Translations under genes and position numbers: made by a program | Source: Frankia sp. RB7 | Lineage (GTDB): Bacteria > Pseudomonadota > Alphaproteobacteria > Rhizobiales > Xanthobacteraceae | Assembly: GCA_030403585.1 (NCBI GenBank) | Contig: JAUEPE010000006.1 | Location: forward strand, 166,370-230,369 | Length of the DNA: 64,000 nucleotides | Direction: 5' to 3' | Shown: positions 43,852 through 52,736 of the stretch, piece after piece | Position numbering within the stretch: the stretch's first letter is position 1 | Layout: every line of letters starts with the position of its first letter | The notes under the pieces: generated by a model | The model's input: the letters and a program-made list of their open reading frames with translations, nothing else | What the model was told of the DNA's origin: nothing | Database searches by the model: none

Positions 43852-44601
43852 TTAGTAATCCGTCAGGAGGGATCCGAATCCCGGGATCCGATCCTCGATG
43901 CCGCTCTGTCGCAGAGCGTGCCAATAGATTGCGGTGTTGATTGCAATGACGGGCTTGTCGAGCCAGAACTCGGCAATACCTGCCAGGCGAGCCATCGCGA
44001 GATTGGTGCCGACCTGGATGATTGCCTCTACCGACGGATCATTGATCTCGTTGATGGTGTCGCGAAGCTGTTTCTCCGACACGTGGGCGTACTGCACCGG
44101 GGAGGCTCCCCTCAGGCCCTTCAGAGCGACGATCTCGAAACCGCACTCCGTGAAGAAGCGGCGAACCTGCTCGTCGCCTGGCGGCATGTACGGCGTTATA
44201 ACGCCGATCCTGCGAATGTTTCCGTACTTGGGGAGTGCGGCGCGAACGGCCTCCGCCCCCATGGTGACGGGAACGCCACCGGAGATCTCGTGCATGCGCG
44301 CAAGCAACTTCTTGCTGCCTTCAAGTCCGTCCCAGAACGTTTCGGACGACATTCCGAGCACGAGACGATCGGGCTGACAGGTCATCACCACCCGCGCCGC
44401 CTCGTCCATCGTCGCGCGGATGTTGTCCATCACACGGTTGAAGTCGGCGTCGTTCCTGATCGTATCGTTTGGGATATGAAGCCGGCCATGATGATTGGTC
44501 ACCCCATAGGGGCGCATCGCGTCCAGCTCGGGCTGAACAGCGGTGTTGGTGGATGGCGCAATGATGCCCAGCTTCAAACGAAAACCCAAGGAATCAGTCA
44601 T
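43852..44601 (-). CDS. Maleate-isomerase/arylmalonate-decarboxylase-like protein lacking the catalytic cysteines
   Basis: 249 residues of the Asp/Glu-racemase fold. The N-terminus LKLGIIAPSTNTAVQPELDA is typical, but the aligned first-cysteine site reads VLGMSSETFWDG (Ser near 85) and the second reads IIQVGTNLAM (Gly near 198). The only two cysteines lie elsewhere (TCQPD and TECGF). It therefore cannot use the two-Cys mechanism. It overlaps the amidohydrolase stop/start region by 8 bases and is co-expressed. Options are a decarboxylase, a lyase or a non-catalytic partner. Confidence 0.78.
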   Translation of the reverse strand: MTDSLGFRLKLGIIAPSTNTAVQPELDAMRPYGVTNHHGRLHIPNDTIRNDADFNRVMDNIRATMDEAARVVMTCQPDRLVLGMSSETFWDGLEGSKKLLARMHEISGGVPVTMGAEAVRAALPKYGNIRRIGVITPYMPPGDEQVRRFFTECGFEIVALKGLRGASPVQYAHVSEKQLRDTINEINDPSVEAIIQVGTNLAMARLAGIAEFWLDKPVIAINTAIYWHALRQSGIEDRIPGFGSLLTDY

Positions 44602-45262
44602 TTGCGCCTCCAGCGCTGTACGTCTCGAGAAACGAATTCCGGATATCCTGCGCGGTCATGAGATCCGCGTATTTTTGCGCCATGTCGAACAAGTTGGCGC
44701 GATGCGGACCCTCGGCGCGGTCTCCGACACAGTCAGCCGCAACGACAACGAGGAACCCGCTCCCCATTGCATCGACGACCGTGGCTCTTACGCATCCGGA
44801 CGTCGTGGCTCCGGCCACGACCAGCGTGTCTACGTTGCGCTTCGTCAGCCAGGCAGCAAGGTCCGTGCCGGCAAAGGCTGATGGCAATCGTTTCCGCAGA
44901 ACCAGCTCGCCTAACCGGGGCGCTAACTCTTTCACGACCGCCGACTGCGGATTTGCTTCCGTGAGAGACAGAAGCGAAGGGACTTTGCGCGAGAACACAT
45001 TTGCGTCGCTTGCATCGTCGGCGAACACGACCCTGGTGAAAGCGACCGGCCAGCTCATCGACCTGGCAAAGCCCAAGAGACCTTGCGTTTCGGCAATCGC
45101 TTCACGGATGTTTCCGCCGCCGAATGCTGCTGGATCGGCGAAGCCGTTGACGAAATCGACGATGACGAGCGCGGGACGATCACCTATGCCCGAACGATTG
45201 CCGAAGCCCTGATGGTGATAGATCTCTCCATCCTCGTGGATAGACGAGACTTCGTCAGCCAT
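44594..45262 (-). CDS. Isochorismatase-fold amidohydrolase, maleamate/N-carbamoylsarcosine type
   Basis: 222 residues from the ATG at 45262, which has GAGGAAA upstream. The catalytic triad is visible: Asp36 (VIVDFVNGF), Lys124 (LRKRLPSAF) and Cys157 (TTSGCVRA). The C-terminal VVAADCVGDRAEGPH then RANLFDMAQKYADL closely follows the NicF/N-carbamoylsarcosine amidase branch as I recall it. With maleate-isomerase-like genes downstream, hydrolysis of maleamate to maleate plus ammonia is plausible. It is the first gene of this block and is divergent from the LysR regulator. Confidence 0.85.
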   Translation of the reverse strand: MADEVSSIHEDGEIYHHQGFGNRSGIGDRPALVIVDFVNGFADPAAFGGGNIREAIAETQGLLGFARSMSWPVAFTRVVFADDASDANVFSRKVPSLLSLTEANPQSAVVKELAPRLGELVLRKRLPSAFAGTDLAAWLTKRNVDTLVVAGATTSGCVRATVVDAMGSGFLVVVAADCVGDRAEGPHRANLFDMAQKYADLMTAQDIRNSFLETYSAGGAND

Positions 45263-45348
45263 GCCGATTTCCTCCGCCTGAGTACGATCACGTTCGTCAA
45301 GGCGGTAACACCGGCAGGATCGCAATGAAAATTAAGAGTCCTTGCAAC

Positions 45349-45369
45349 ATGATAGGATCGCCCTATCAT
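45349..45369. promoter_or_regulatory. Candidate LysR operator in the divergent gap
   Basis: ATGATAGG-ATCGC-CCTATCAT: a perfect 8-bp inverted repeat with a 5-base centre, containing the LysR-type T-N11-A pattern. It lies 8 bases before the LysR start codon and about 87 bases before the amidohydrolase start, the classical place for an autoregulatory LysR site. Confidence 0.6.
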
Positions 45370-45377
45370 CATGAGCC

Positions 45378-46307
45378 ATGCGTTACACACTCGGCCAGGC
45401 GGAGGCGTTCTATTGGGTGGCGAAGCTCGGCAGCTTCAGAGCGGCTGCGGCGCAGCTCAATCTGACGCAACCTACGGTGAGCCTGCGCGTCCGAGAGCTC
45501 GAACGAAATCTCGGTACAGAACTTCTGGACCGCTCGCTGTACCGCCCCGTCATGACGCCGGCCGGCGTTGCAATCTACGCCGACACCGAACGCATGCTTG
45601 CGATCGCCGAGCAGATCGAAAGACGCTCGCGCAACAGTCCCTCTGACGAGCGACTGTTCCGGATCGGCACGGCCGAGTCCTTCGCCGCGTTGATCCTGCC
45701 CGACCTGCTGGCGGCGCTGGAGGCGCGGCACCCATCCTGGCAGATCAATGTCGAGGTCGACGTCAGCACGCGGCTTGAGACCGCGTTGCTTGAACGCTCC
45801 ATCGACATCGCGTTTCTCGCTCAACCGCGCGTTCACGACGGAATCTCGGTCGTTCCGCTTTGGTCTGTTGATAGCGTTTGGGTGATCGGGAAGGATTGTC
45901 CGTTCAAGGGATCGCTGGTGACGCCCGACGTACTGGTGGACGTTCCCATCTACACGACGGCCCCGCCTTCGGGGCTCTTCACGAACATGATGGCGTGGTT
46001 CGGCGCGCGCGCGGTGAAGCCCGGCAGGGTCGTCACATGCGACACCATCGCCATTCTCGCGCGCCTCGCCAGCGCACGAGGTGGGGCGGCGCTGGTCCCC
46101 CAGGCAATGGTTTCGGCGTTCGGCAACGAACTTGGGCTGCGCATTCCGGAAGCGGATCCACCCATCCTTCCGCTCAACATCTGCGCGATGTGGCGGGACG
46201 ATGCCGGCGGAATCGAATGCGCGTACATGGCCAACCTGGCTCGGCAGCTGAGTGCAGCACTGTCCGGCGGCAAGCTTGGAGAACCGATCGCGGTCGAGGC
46301 AGTATGA
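45378..46307 (+). CDS. LysR-family transcriptional regulator (3)
   Basis: 309 residues. RYTLGQAEAFYWVAKLGSFR and LTQPTVSLRVRELERNLG form the DNA reader, followed by the effector domain from FRIGTAESFAALILPDLLAA. It is divergent from the amidohydrolase/MFS/isomerase block and is its likely activator. Its 3' end is intact, but about 35 bases further on lies the broken end of an IS630 remnant on the other strand. Confidence 0.93.
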   Translation: MRYTLGQAEAFYWVAKLGSFRAAAAQLNLTQPTVSLRVRELERNLGTELLDRSLYRPVMTPAGVAIYADTERMLAIAEQIERRSRNSPSDERLFRIGTAESFAALILPDLLAALEARHPSWQINVEVDVSTRLETALLERSIDIAFLAQPRVHDGISVVPLWSVDSVWVIGKDCPFKGSLVTPDVLVDVPIYTTAPPSGLFTNMMAWFGARAVKPGRVVTCDTIAILARLASARGGAALVPQAMVSAFGNELGLRIPEADPPILPLNICAMWRDDAGGIECAYMANLARQLSAALSGGKLGEPIAVEAV

Positions 46308-46342
46308 GATATCGACCTCCGTATCCACCTGAGTATCCGATC

Positions 46343-47172
46343 AGCACCGCTGAGCGACTGCCCTGAAGGATCGAGAACCAAACTTCATCTTGATTGAGCC
46401 AGGACGCGCTTGTCGGCGTGAAATGAAATTCCACATTGGGGTGGGCTTTTAGCCAGAGCTCGTTCTTCTTGTGGGTATTGAGATTGTCGAGGATGACGTG
46501 AAGCTTTCGGTCCGGAAAAGCCGAGGTAACGCTGTCCATGAAGTCGAGGAACTCGACACGCCGCCGCCGTTTTGAATGCGTCGCGATGATCTTTCCGGTC
46601 GCGACCTCGAGCGCCGCAAACAGCGTTGTCGTGCCATGCCGCTTGTAGTCGTGGCTCTGACTGGTCAAGGCGCGACCGTTAGGTAACTTCAGATAGCCTT
46701 GCGCTCGCTGCAAGGCCTGAATCGAAGGCTTTTCGTCCACGCATAGCACGACAGCCTTTTCGGGCGGGGCAACGTAGAGGCCGACAACATCGGCGGCTTT
46801 GGCCGTAAAGTTCGGGTCGTTGCTCTCACACCAGGACTTGCGAACCACGAGGTCGATCTTGTGGTTGCGCAGGAACCGCCAGACATATTGGACGTCAACA
46901 TCGCCCAGCGCCTCGGCCAGCAGCGGCCCGGTCCAGCGCGCAAACCCTTGCGATGCTGGCTTGTCCAGCAGCTTCAGTATCCGCTTGTCCGTGGCCTTCG
47001 TATAGATTGGTCGCTTGCCGGGCCGCGGCTTGTCTTGCAGTCCTTCAAGACCATGGTCGGCATAACGATGCCGCCAAAGGCTGACAATCCGCGGCTGGAC
47101 TCCGACTTCCTTGGCGATCGAGCGGGTGCTGCGCCCGTCCGCCGTCAATAAAACGATCCGCGCGCGCTGCCG
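46343..47172 (-). pseudogene. IS630-family transposase remnant, truncated at both ends
   Basis: Minus-strand coding from about 47172 (RARIVLLTADGRSTRS) to about 46343. The catalytic DDE residues are still present: LCVDEKP, VILDNLNTHKK and NQDEVWFS. Missing are the first 30 or so residues normally before RARIVLL and the tail after SLSGA. One base is lost near 46360, between LQG and QSLSGA, shifting the frame. No terminal inverted repeats are visible on either side. It abuts the integrase fragment on one side and ends just past the LysR gene on the other. Confidence 0.75.
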
Positions 47173-48045
47173 TAGTGAAATGTCTGACCAATGAAGGTGA
47201 GATGCCGATTGAGCGTTTCGCCAGATATTCCGCGCTTGCCCTTCTCGACGGACCTTCCCTTCTCGCGAAGCTGTTCGATCGTCAGGCCCTCGTCCCGCAC
47301 CGATTTGCCATAATGCTTGTAGATTTCGAAACGAAGGAAGTCGACAAATCTGCCGACGCGCTCCTGGCGCAGCATGCTCAGATCATGAATGCGTCGGTCC
47401 TGAACGACGAACTTGACGAACAAGTTTGAAATGCTCTTGGCTTGCCGCTGCGTCTTCTCGTCCCAAAGATTGTCGGCGGCATTTTGCTGAGCGACGCGCT
47501 CCGCATGGCGGTCGGCACGGCCTGCACGCTTTCGATCATTTGCCGAAGGACGTAGTGCTTCGTCAGCACCATATCGTTGGCCCGGAGCATCGTCAGGTGA
47601 TCCTTCACGGCCTCGATGTCGGCTTGCGAAAGGCCTTCGGCGAGCATGCGGTCGCGATCCGGACGCACGAAGGCACCGTGCCCTTGGCCGTCGAGCAGCG
47701 TGTAGGTCCACAGGGCCCACAGATCGTCTGCCTTCCCCCGATCGACGACGAAGCCCGTCCCGTTTTTGGCGGCGAGCGCGACCCGCTCGAGCTTAGCTTG
47801 TCGACGACAGCATGCAGCATTGTCTTAATTTGAGACCGGGTCAGATGGGGGTCGCCGCCATCGGCAAGCATCGCAACGTCATCCAAGAAGAGGTTCACCT
47901 GGGTAGCCAGACGGCGAGCCGCCGCGCGGTTCGTCGTTTGCAGGCTCATGGAAAGATGCGGGCGGCCGAGCACGCTGGCAAGCGCCCGAGGGGTACGGCG
48001 CCGCCAATAGTAGACGGCTTGGCGCCGAAAGATGTGGAAAGCCAT
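47165..48045 (-). pseudogene. Phage-type integrase (tyrosine recombinase) pseudogene next to tRNA-Gln
   Basis: Starting at the ATG 48045 the N-terminal segment FHIFRRQAVYYWRRRTP then SLQTTNRAAARRLATQVNLF is the start of an island-type integrase (DUF6538-like). The frame breaks near 47795: the next frame continues LERVALAAKNGTGFVVDRGK and VRPDRDRMLAEGLSQADIEA. It breaks again near 47500, continuing DNLWDEKTQRQAKSISNLFV and GETLNRHLTFIGQTFHY. The recombinase catalytic domain with the R-H-R-Y residues is gone, replaced by the IS630 fragment. The gene begins about 100 bases from the tRNA 3' end, the classical int-tRNA layout. Confidence 0.75.
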
Positions 48046-48145
48046 TGCGAGCGACACCCTGTGCAGCAGTAATGTGTCGCAGCGCTGTGCAGCAGCGCCC
48101 CAGTCAGGCCGGTTTCGTCAGCAATTTCAGGGGAAGCGGAGCCTC

Positions 48146-48220
48146 TGGCTGGGGCGGGAGGGATCGAACCTCCGAATGGCGGAATCAAAATCCGCTGCCT
48201 TACCGCTTGGCTACGCCCCA
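48146..48220 (-). tRNA. tRNA-Gln (anticodon TTG)
   Basis: The minus strand gives a full cloverleaf: acceptor TGGGGCG paired with CGCCCCA, D-arm AGCCAAGCGGTAAGGC, anticodon arm GCGGA-TTTTGAT-TCCGC with anticodon TTG, and T-arm GGAGG-TTCGATC-CCTCC. CCA is encoded after the discriminator G. The 3' end faces the integrase relic, as expected for an island attachment site. Confidence 0.96.
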
Positions 48221-48462
48221 TCAGGCGACAAGGGGAACGGCGGAAGAACTGACACCCGCAGATTCCCTCTGGTCGCAGCCGGTCTATAGGGAGCGGCGCA
48301 GCATTTCAACCGCCTGGAGGGGCAAAATACCGCGGGGCCGGGGCCGGCCCGGCCACACTCTATTATAGGCTCGATCCCTGCCCGGCCCAGGCCCGCCCGC
48401 CCCATTGAGACCTCCGGCGTTTCATGGGAATACGGCGCCAAACCTGTCCCCGGGAGTGAGCC
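48221..48462. other. Divergent gap between tRNA-Gln and the acyl-CoA dehydrogenase
   Basis: This holds the promoter region of the tRNA (leftward) and of the fatty-acid gene (rightward). A very GC-rich inverted run (GGCCGGGGCCGGCCCGGCC, about 48338-48356) stands out but has no T tract. No gene is seen. Confidence 0.4.
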
Positions 48463-50241
48463 ATGACCTACCGCGCGCCGATCTCTGACATGCTGCTGTC
48501 GCTCAACCATGGCGCCGGCCTCAAGGCCGCCCTGGAAGCCGGCCATTACGGCGATTTCGACGCCGACATCGTGCCCGCCGTGCTGGAGGAAGCCGGCAAG
48601 TTCGCCACCGACGTGCTGGCGCCGCTCAACAAGGTCGGCGACGAGCACGGCATCAAGCTCGACGACGGCAAGGTCACGACCGCGCCGGGCTGGCCGGATG
48701 CCTACAAGCGCTGGACCGAGGGCGGCTGGAACGCGGTCTCCGGGCCTGAGGATTTCGGCGGCCAGGGCCTGCCGCTGGCGATCAACGCCGCCTGCACCGA
48801 GATCTGGAGCGCCTCCAACGTCGCCTTCGGCCTCTGCCCGTTGCTGACGGCGTCCGCGATGGAGGCGCTCGATGCGCATGGCAGCGACGAGCTCAAGACG
48901 ATCTATCTCGAAAAGCTCGTCTCCGGTGAATGGACCGGCACGATGCAGCTCACCGAGCCGCAGGCCGGCTCCGACGTCGGCGCGCTGCGCACCCGCGCCG
49001 AAAAGCAGGCCGACGGCACCTATCGCATCAAGGGGACGAAGATCTTCATCACCTATGGCGAGCACGACATGACCGACAACATCGTGCATTTCGTGCTGGC
49101 GCGCCTGCCGGACGCGCCCACCGGCACCAAGGGGATCTCGCTGTTCCTCGTGCCGAAGTTCATGGTCAACGCCGACGGCTCGCTCGGCGCGCGCAACGAC
49201 ATCTTCGCGAGTGGCGTCGAGCACAAGCTCGGCATGCACGCGTCGCCCACCTGCACCATGACCATGGGCGACCATGGCGGCGCCATCGGTTTCCTGGTCG
49301 GCGAAGAGAACCAGGGCATGCGCTGCATGTTCACGATGATGAACCAGGCTCGCCTCGGCGTCGGCCTGGAGGGCGTCGGCGTCGCCGATCGCGCCTATCA
49401 GCAGGCGCTGGCCTACGCCCAGGAGCGCAAGCAGGGCCGCGCCATCGGCAAGAAGGGCGACGGGTCGGATGCGATCTTCGTGCATCCCGACGTCAAGCGC
49501 ATGCTGATGCGGATGCGGGCGCAGACTGCGGCCGCTCGCACCATCTGCTATGCGACCGCGGTCGCACTCGACGTTTCCCTGCGCGCCAAGGATCCGAAGG
49601 TACGCGCCGATGCGGCCGCGCGCGCCGCGCTGTTGACGCCGATGGCCAAGGGTTATTCGACCGATATCGGCAACGAGGTCGCCTATCTCGGCGTGCAGGT
49701 GCATGGCGGCATGGGCTTCATCGAGGAGACCGGCGCCGCGCAGCATTATCGCGATGCCCGCATCACCGCGATCTATGAGGGCACCAACGGTATCCAGGCG
49801 ATCGACCTCGTCACGCGCAAGCTCGCGGCGAACGGCGGCACGTCGGTGTGGGCGCTGCTCGACGAGCTTTCCGGCACCGTCAAGCAGGTCGAAGCCTCGA
49901 ACGATCCCGCCTTCGGCACCACCGGCGTGAAACTGCGTGAGGCGCTGGAGGCGTTGACGCGCACCAGCAAGTGGCTGCTGGAGCGCGTCACGTCTGCGCC
50001 GAACGAGGCGCTCGCAGGGGCGACGCCATACTTGCAGCAGTTCGGCGCGACGCTCGGCGGCTGCATGCTGGCCTCCGAGGCGCTTGCCGCCAAGGCCGAC
50101 GCCAACACCGAAGCCGCGCGCTACGTCTCGCTCGCGCGCTTCTTCGCCGAGAACATCACCGTGCAGGCGCCCGCGCTCGAGCGCACCGTGACGGAAAGCG
50201 CGGAGTCGGTCGCGGCAGCGGATGCGGTGCTGTTGGGGTAA
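48463..50241 (+). CDS. Acyl-CoA dehydrogenase
   Basis: Flavoenzyme of fatty-acid beta-oxidation, 592 residues, the long (FadE/AcdA-like) type with an extra C-terminal domain. FAD contacts lie in TGTMQLTEPQAGSDVGALRT, VHGGMGFIEETGAAQHYRDA marks the C-terminal helices, and the catalytic glutamate is in IYEGTNGIQAID. MTYRAPISDMLLSL is the usual start of this group in rhizobia. It is the first core gene right of the island boundary; oxidation of acyl-CoA to enoyl-CoA links to the hydratase at 51929-52687. Confidence 0.93.
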   Translation: MTYRAPISDMLLSLNHGAGLKAALEAGHYGDFDADIVPAVLEEAGKFATDVLAPLNKVGDEHGIKLDDGKVTTAPGWPDAYKRWTEGGWNAVSGPEDFGGQGLPLAINAACTEIWSASNVAFGLCPLLTASAMEALDAHGSDELKTIYLEKLVSGEWTGTMQLTEPQAGSDVGALRTRAEKQADGTYRIKGTKIFITYGEHDMTDNIVHFVLARLPDAPTGTKGISLFLVPKFMVNADGSLGARNDIFASGVEHKLGMHASPTCTMTMGDHGGAIGFLVGEENQGMRCMFTMMNQARLGVGLEGVGVADRAYQQALAYAQERKQGRAIGKKGDGSDAIFVHPDVKRMLMRMRAQTAAARTICYATAVALDVSLRAKDPKVRADAAARAALLTPMAKGYSTDIGNEVAYLGVQVHGGMGFIEETGAAQHYRDARITAIYEGTNGIQAIDLVTRKLAANGGTSVWALLDELSGTVKQVEASNDPAFGTTGVKLREALEALTRTSKWLLERVTSAPNEALAGATPYLQQFGATLGGCMLASEALAAKADANTEAARYVSLARFFAENITVQAPALERTVTESAESVAAADAVLLG

Positions 50242-50272
50242 CGTGAGGCGCGCTACCAACTACACATTCAGG

Positions 50273-50375
50273 GTCGTCCCGACGAAGGCCGGGACCCATA
50301 CTCCCAGGCAGCAGTTTGACGAGGACCGGCAGTTAAATAGTACGCGGTATGGATCCCGGCTTTCGCCGGGACGAC
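50273..50375. repeat. Paired palindromic intergenic repeat (REP-like)
   Basis: A 28-base arm at 50273-50300 beginning GTCGTCCCGACGAAGGCC and its near-complement at 50348-50375 ending GCCGGGACGAC face each other across 47 bases. Such GTCGTCCCGGCGAAAGCCGGGA-type units are spread in Bradyrhizobium intergenic DNA. It lies between two converging genes, where it may fold as a bidirectional terminator. Confidence 0.75.
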
Positions 50376-50400
50376 AGCGAGTATTTGGTTCGCTAAGGGG

Positions 50401-51630
50401 CTACGACGTTGCGACCTCGGCCCTTTTTCCCGGCCGCCACAGCACGATTCCTGCCGCGACGACATCGAGCACCACGCACATCGCAAACGCCATGGTGTAA
50501 TCGCCGCTCACGCTGCGCACGAGGCCGATGATGCCCGGGCCGAAGGCGCTGACGATGCCACTGATCGATGTCCCCAACCCCATCGCGGCCGCGAAAGCCG
50601 TGCTGCCGATCTCGCGCTGGATGATGAGGGGCGGAAACGTGATCATGTTGCCGATCGAGAAGCCATAGACGGCGCAGCAGATCAGCAGCACGGTCGGGCT
50701 CTGGCTTTGCAGCAGAACCAGCAGCGCCGCCGCCTGGCTCATCATCGACGCCGCGCAGGCGAGCCGCGGATCGAGCCGGTCGACGAACAGGCCGAGCGAC
50801 AGCCGGCCGACCACCGCCATCGCCGCCATGATGGTGACCGCGAGGCCCGCACTGGCGCGGCCGATCAGCGGCTCGAGAAACGTCACCTGGTGGATGATGA
50901 ATCCCATCTGCGCCAACAGCGCGATCGCGATCGGCAACACCATGGTCCAGAACGACGCGTTGGCGAGCAGCTCCTTCCGCGAATGACGCGCGGCCTTGCC
51001 GCCAGAGACACCTGCTGCATTCCGCGACGCGTCGACCGGCCAGCTGGTGAAGACGACGACCACCGGCAGCACCAGCACCACCATCACGATGGTGGCTCCC
51101 AGCATGGCTGAGCGGAAGCCGATGCTGCTGCTCAGCGCCAACAAGACCGGAACGAGAATGATGCCGCCGAAGGTGGCGCCGTTGAAGGCGAGACTGAGCG
51201 CCAGCCCGCGGCGCCGCGCGAACCACGCGTTCAGCACGGTCGCGATCACGACCGAGCCCATGCCGGTCCAGCCGACCGACATCAGCGCGTAGGCAAGATA
51301 GAGCTGCCAGGGCGCCTGCATCAGTCCCAGCAGCGCGGTCGATGCGCCAAGCGCGGTCAGCCCGCACAGGATCAGCGCCCGCAGCCCGATGCGGGCGAGC
51401 AGATCGTCGGTGAAGATGACGAGGACGGAGGTCAGCAGGAATGAGAATGTGCTGGCCGCGGACACCAGCGTGCCGGGCCAGCCATGGGCGCGCTGGAGCT
51501 CGGCGAGATAGACGCCCTGGCCGTAGAGGCCAAAGCCGAACATGAAGAAAGCCATCAGGAAGCAGGCCAGCACCACGCGCCAGCCGCGGTAGTGAACCGA
51601 GGATTCGTCAACGCCGGTTGCGGCAATCAT
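50401..51630 (-). CDS. MFS transporter (oxalate/formate-antiporter or monocarboxylate type)
   Basis: 409 residues, about twelve membrane segments. FFMFGFGLYGQGVYLAELQR then GWPGTLVSAASTFSFLLTSV and RIGLRALILCGLTALG fit the OFA/MCT-like MFS group common in rhizobia. It is convergent with the acyl-CoA dehydrogenase gene. The substrate is unknown, a monocarboxylate being likely. Confidence 0.88.
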   Translation of the reverse strand: MIAATGVDESSVHYRGWRVVLACFLMAFFMFGFGLYGQGVYLAELQRAHGWPGTLVSAASTFSFLLTSVLVIFTDDLLARIGLRALILCGLTALGASTALLGLMQAPWQLYLAYALMSVGWTGMGSVVIATVLNAWFARRRGLALSLAFNGATFGGIILVPVLLALSSSIGFRSAMLGATIVMVVLVLPVVVVFTSWPVDASRNAAGVSGGKAARHSRKELLANASFWTMVLPIAIALLAQMGFIIHQVTFLEPLIGRASAGLAVTIMAAMAVVGRLSLGLFVDRLDPRLACAASMMSQAAALLVLLQSQSPTVLLICCAVYGFSIGNMITFPPLIIQREIGSTAFAAAMGLGTSISGIVSAFGPGIIGLVRSVSGDYTMAFAMCVVLDVVAAGIVLWRPGKRAEVATS

Positions 51631-51928
51631 CGATCAAGTATCGGCCTCATGGAACGAGACGGCCAATCGTGACGTACAACCACCGGTTTTTCAAATGAAA
51701 CATTGTAGCCAATTGTTGCAATGCGCAAAACGCCGCAGGATACCTGATGCAGCTTTCGCACCACGGTTCCCGGACGAGCGCCATCATCGGACGGGTGTCA
51801 TGCAACCGCTCGCGGGTATCACCGCCGAAATGGTTGAACCGCAGGATTGGCACGCCTGCGGGATCATGTAGGCTCAGTATCGCAAGACTCGTCGATGGCA
51901 GGCGCCACGGCGGCCGCAGGGAGTGTTC
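51631..51928. promoter_or_regulatory. Divergent gap between MFS and enoyl-CoA hydratase genes
   Basis: No gene is supported. An imperfect inverted repeat ATTGTAGC-CAATT-GTTGCAAT (about 51703-51723) lies 75-95 bases before the MFS start and may be an operator. Confidence 0.3.
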
Positions 51929-52687
51929 ATGCCGAACGGCAACATCATCGTCACGGAGGAGCGCGCCACGCGCGTGATCACCCTGCGCCGGCCGGGCAAG
52001 AAAAACGCGATCACACAGGACATGTATCGCGAGATGAGCCGCGCGATCGACACGGCGCAGAACAATCCCGACATCCGCTGCATGATCATCACCGGCGGCT
52101 CCGGCGTGTTCACGGCCGGCGACGACATCGACGATTTCATGAAGGCCGACGCGTCGCGTCCCGAGACGCTGTCGGACGGCGTCAAATTCCTGTATTCGCT
52201 GGCGATGAACGTCAAGCCGATCATCGCAGCCGTGGATGGCGCCTCGATCGGCATGGGCACCGTGATGCTGTTTCACTGCGACTACGTGCTTGCCTCCAAT
52301 GCCGCGACCTTCTCGGCGCCTTACATCAATCTCGGGCTCGTTCCGGTCGGCGCCGCCAGCCTGCTGATGCCGAGCACCATGGGCTACCAGCGCGCCTTCG
52401 CCATGCTGGTGATGGGACGCAGCTTCACCGCCGCGGAGGCCCACGCCGCAGGCTTCGTCAACACCGTGGTCTCGCCCGGACATACCGAGGTCGAAGCCCG
52501 CAAGGTGGCGCGCGATATATGCCGCCTGCCGGCGGAGGCGGTCGCAATCTCGCGCAAATTGCTGCGCGCAGCCCCGGAAGAGCTCAGCCGCCGCATCGAC
52601 CAGGAAGGACATTTGTTCAGTGAACGGCTGAAATCGGACGAGGCCACGGCCGCGTTCAACGCGTTTGCGAACAGGAAGAAGAGGTAG
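51929..52687 (+). CDS. Enoyl-CoA hydratase/isomerase-family protein
   Basis: Crotonase-fold enzyme, 252 residues from the ATG at 51929 with AGGGAG upstream. VITLRRPGKKNAITQDMYRE and the oxyanion-hole segments ITGGSGVFTAGDDIDDFM and AAVDGASIGMGTVMLFHCDY are typical. The usual catalytic Glu pair is only partly conserved (APYINLGLVPVGAASLLMPS), so isomerase or degradative-hydratase activity cannot be told apart. Beta-oxidation with the nearby acyl-CoA dehydrogenase is the simplest role. Confidence 0.9.
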   Translation: MPNGNIIVTEERATRVITLRRPGKKNAITQDMYREMSRAIDTAQNNPDIRCMIITGGSGVFTAGDDIDDFMKADASRPETLSDGVKFLYSLAMNVKPIIAAVDGASIGMGTVMLFHCDYVLASNAATFSAPYINLGLVPVGAASLLMPSTMGYQRAFAMLVMGRSFTAAEAHAAGFVNTVVSPGHTEVEARKVARDICRLPAEAVAISRKLLRAAPEELSRRIDQEGHLFSERLKSDEATAAFNAFANRKKR

Positions 52688-52736
52688 GCAGGAGAACTTT
52701 CGTGAAATCTTCGCGGGGAACGATTATTCTTGTTCC

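Larger units (their letters stand above)
1..48145. mobile_element. Probable genomic island, right boundary at tRNA-Gln
   Basis: A tRNA-Gln gene with an integrase relic at its 3' end marks the right boundary. Inside are two IS630 remnants and about 45 accessory catabolic, transport and regulatory genes, with no housekeeping gene. No second copy of the tRNA 3' end (att repeat) was found by eye to the left, so the island probably extends past the left edge of the window. Confidence 0.5.

Noticed and set aside
48211..50259. A 682-codon open frame on the minus strand across the acyl-CoA dehydrogenase gene
   Set aside because: It is a GC-rich antisense shadow: His/Arg/Gly-rich composition without any domain, while the plus strand has a full-length, motif-complete enzyme.
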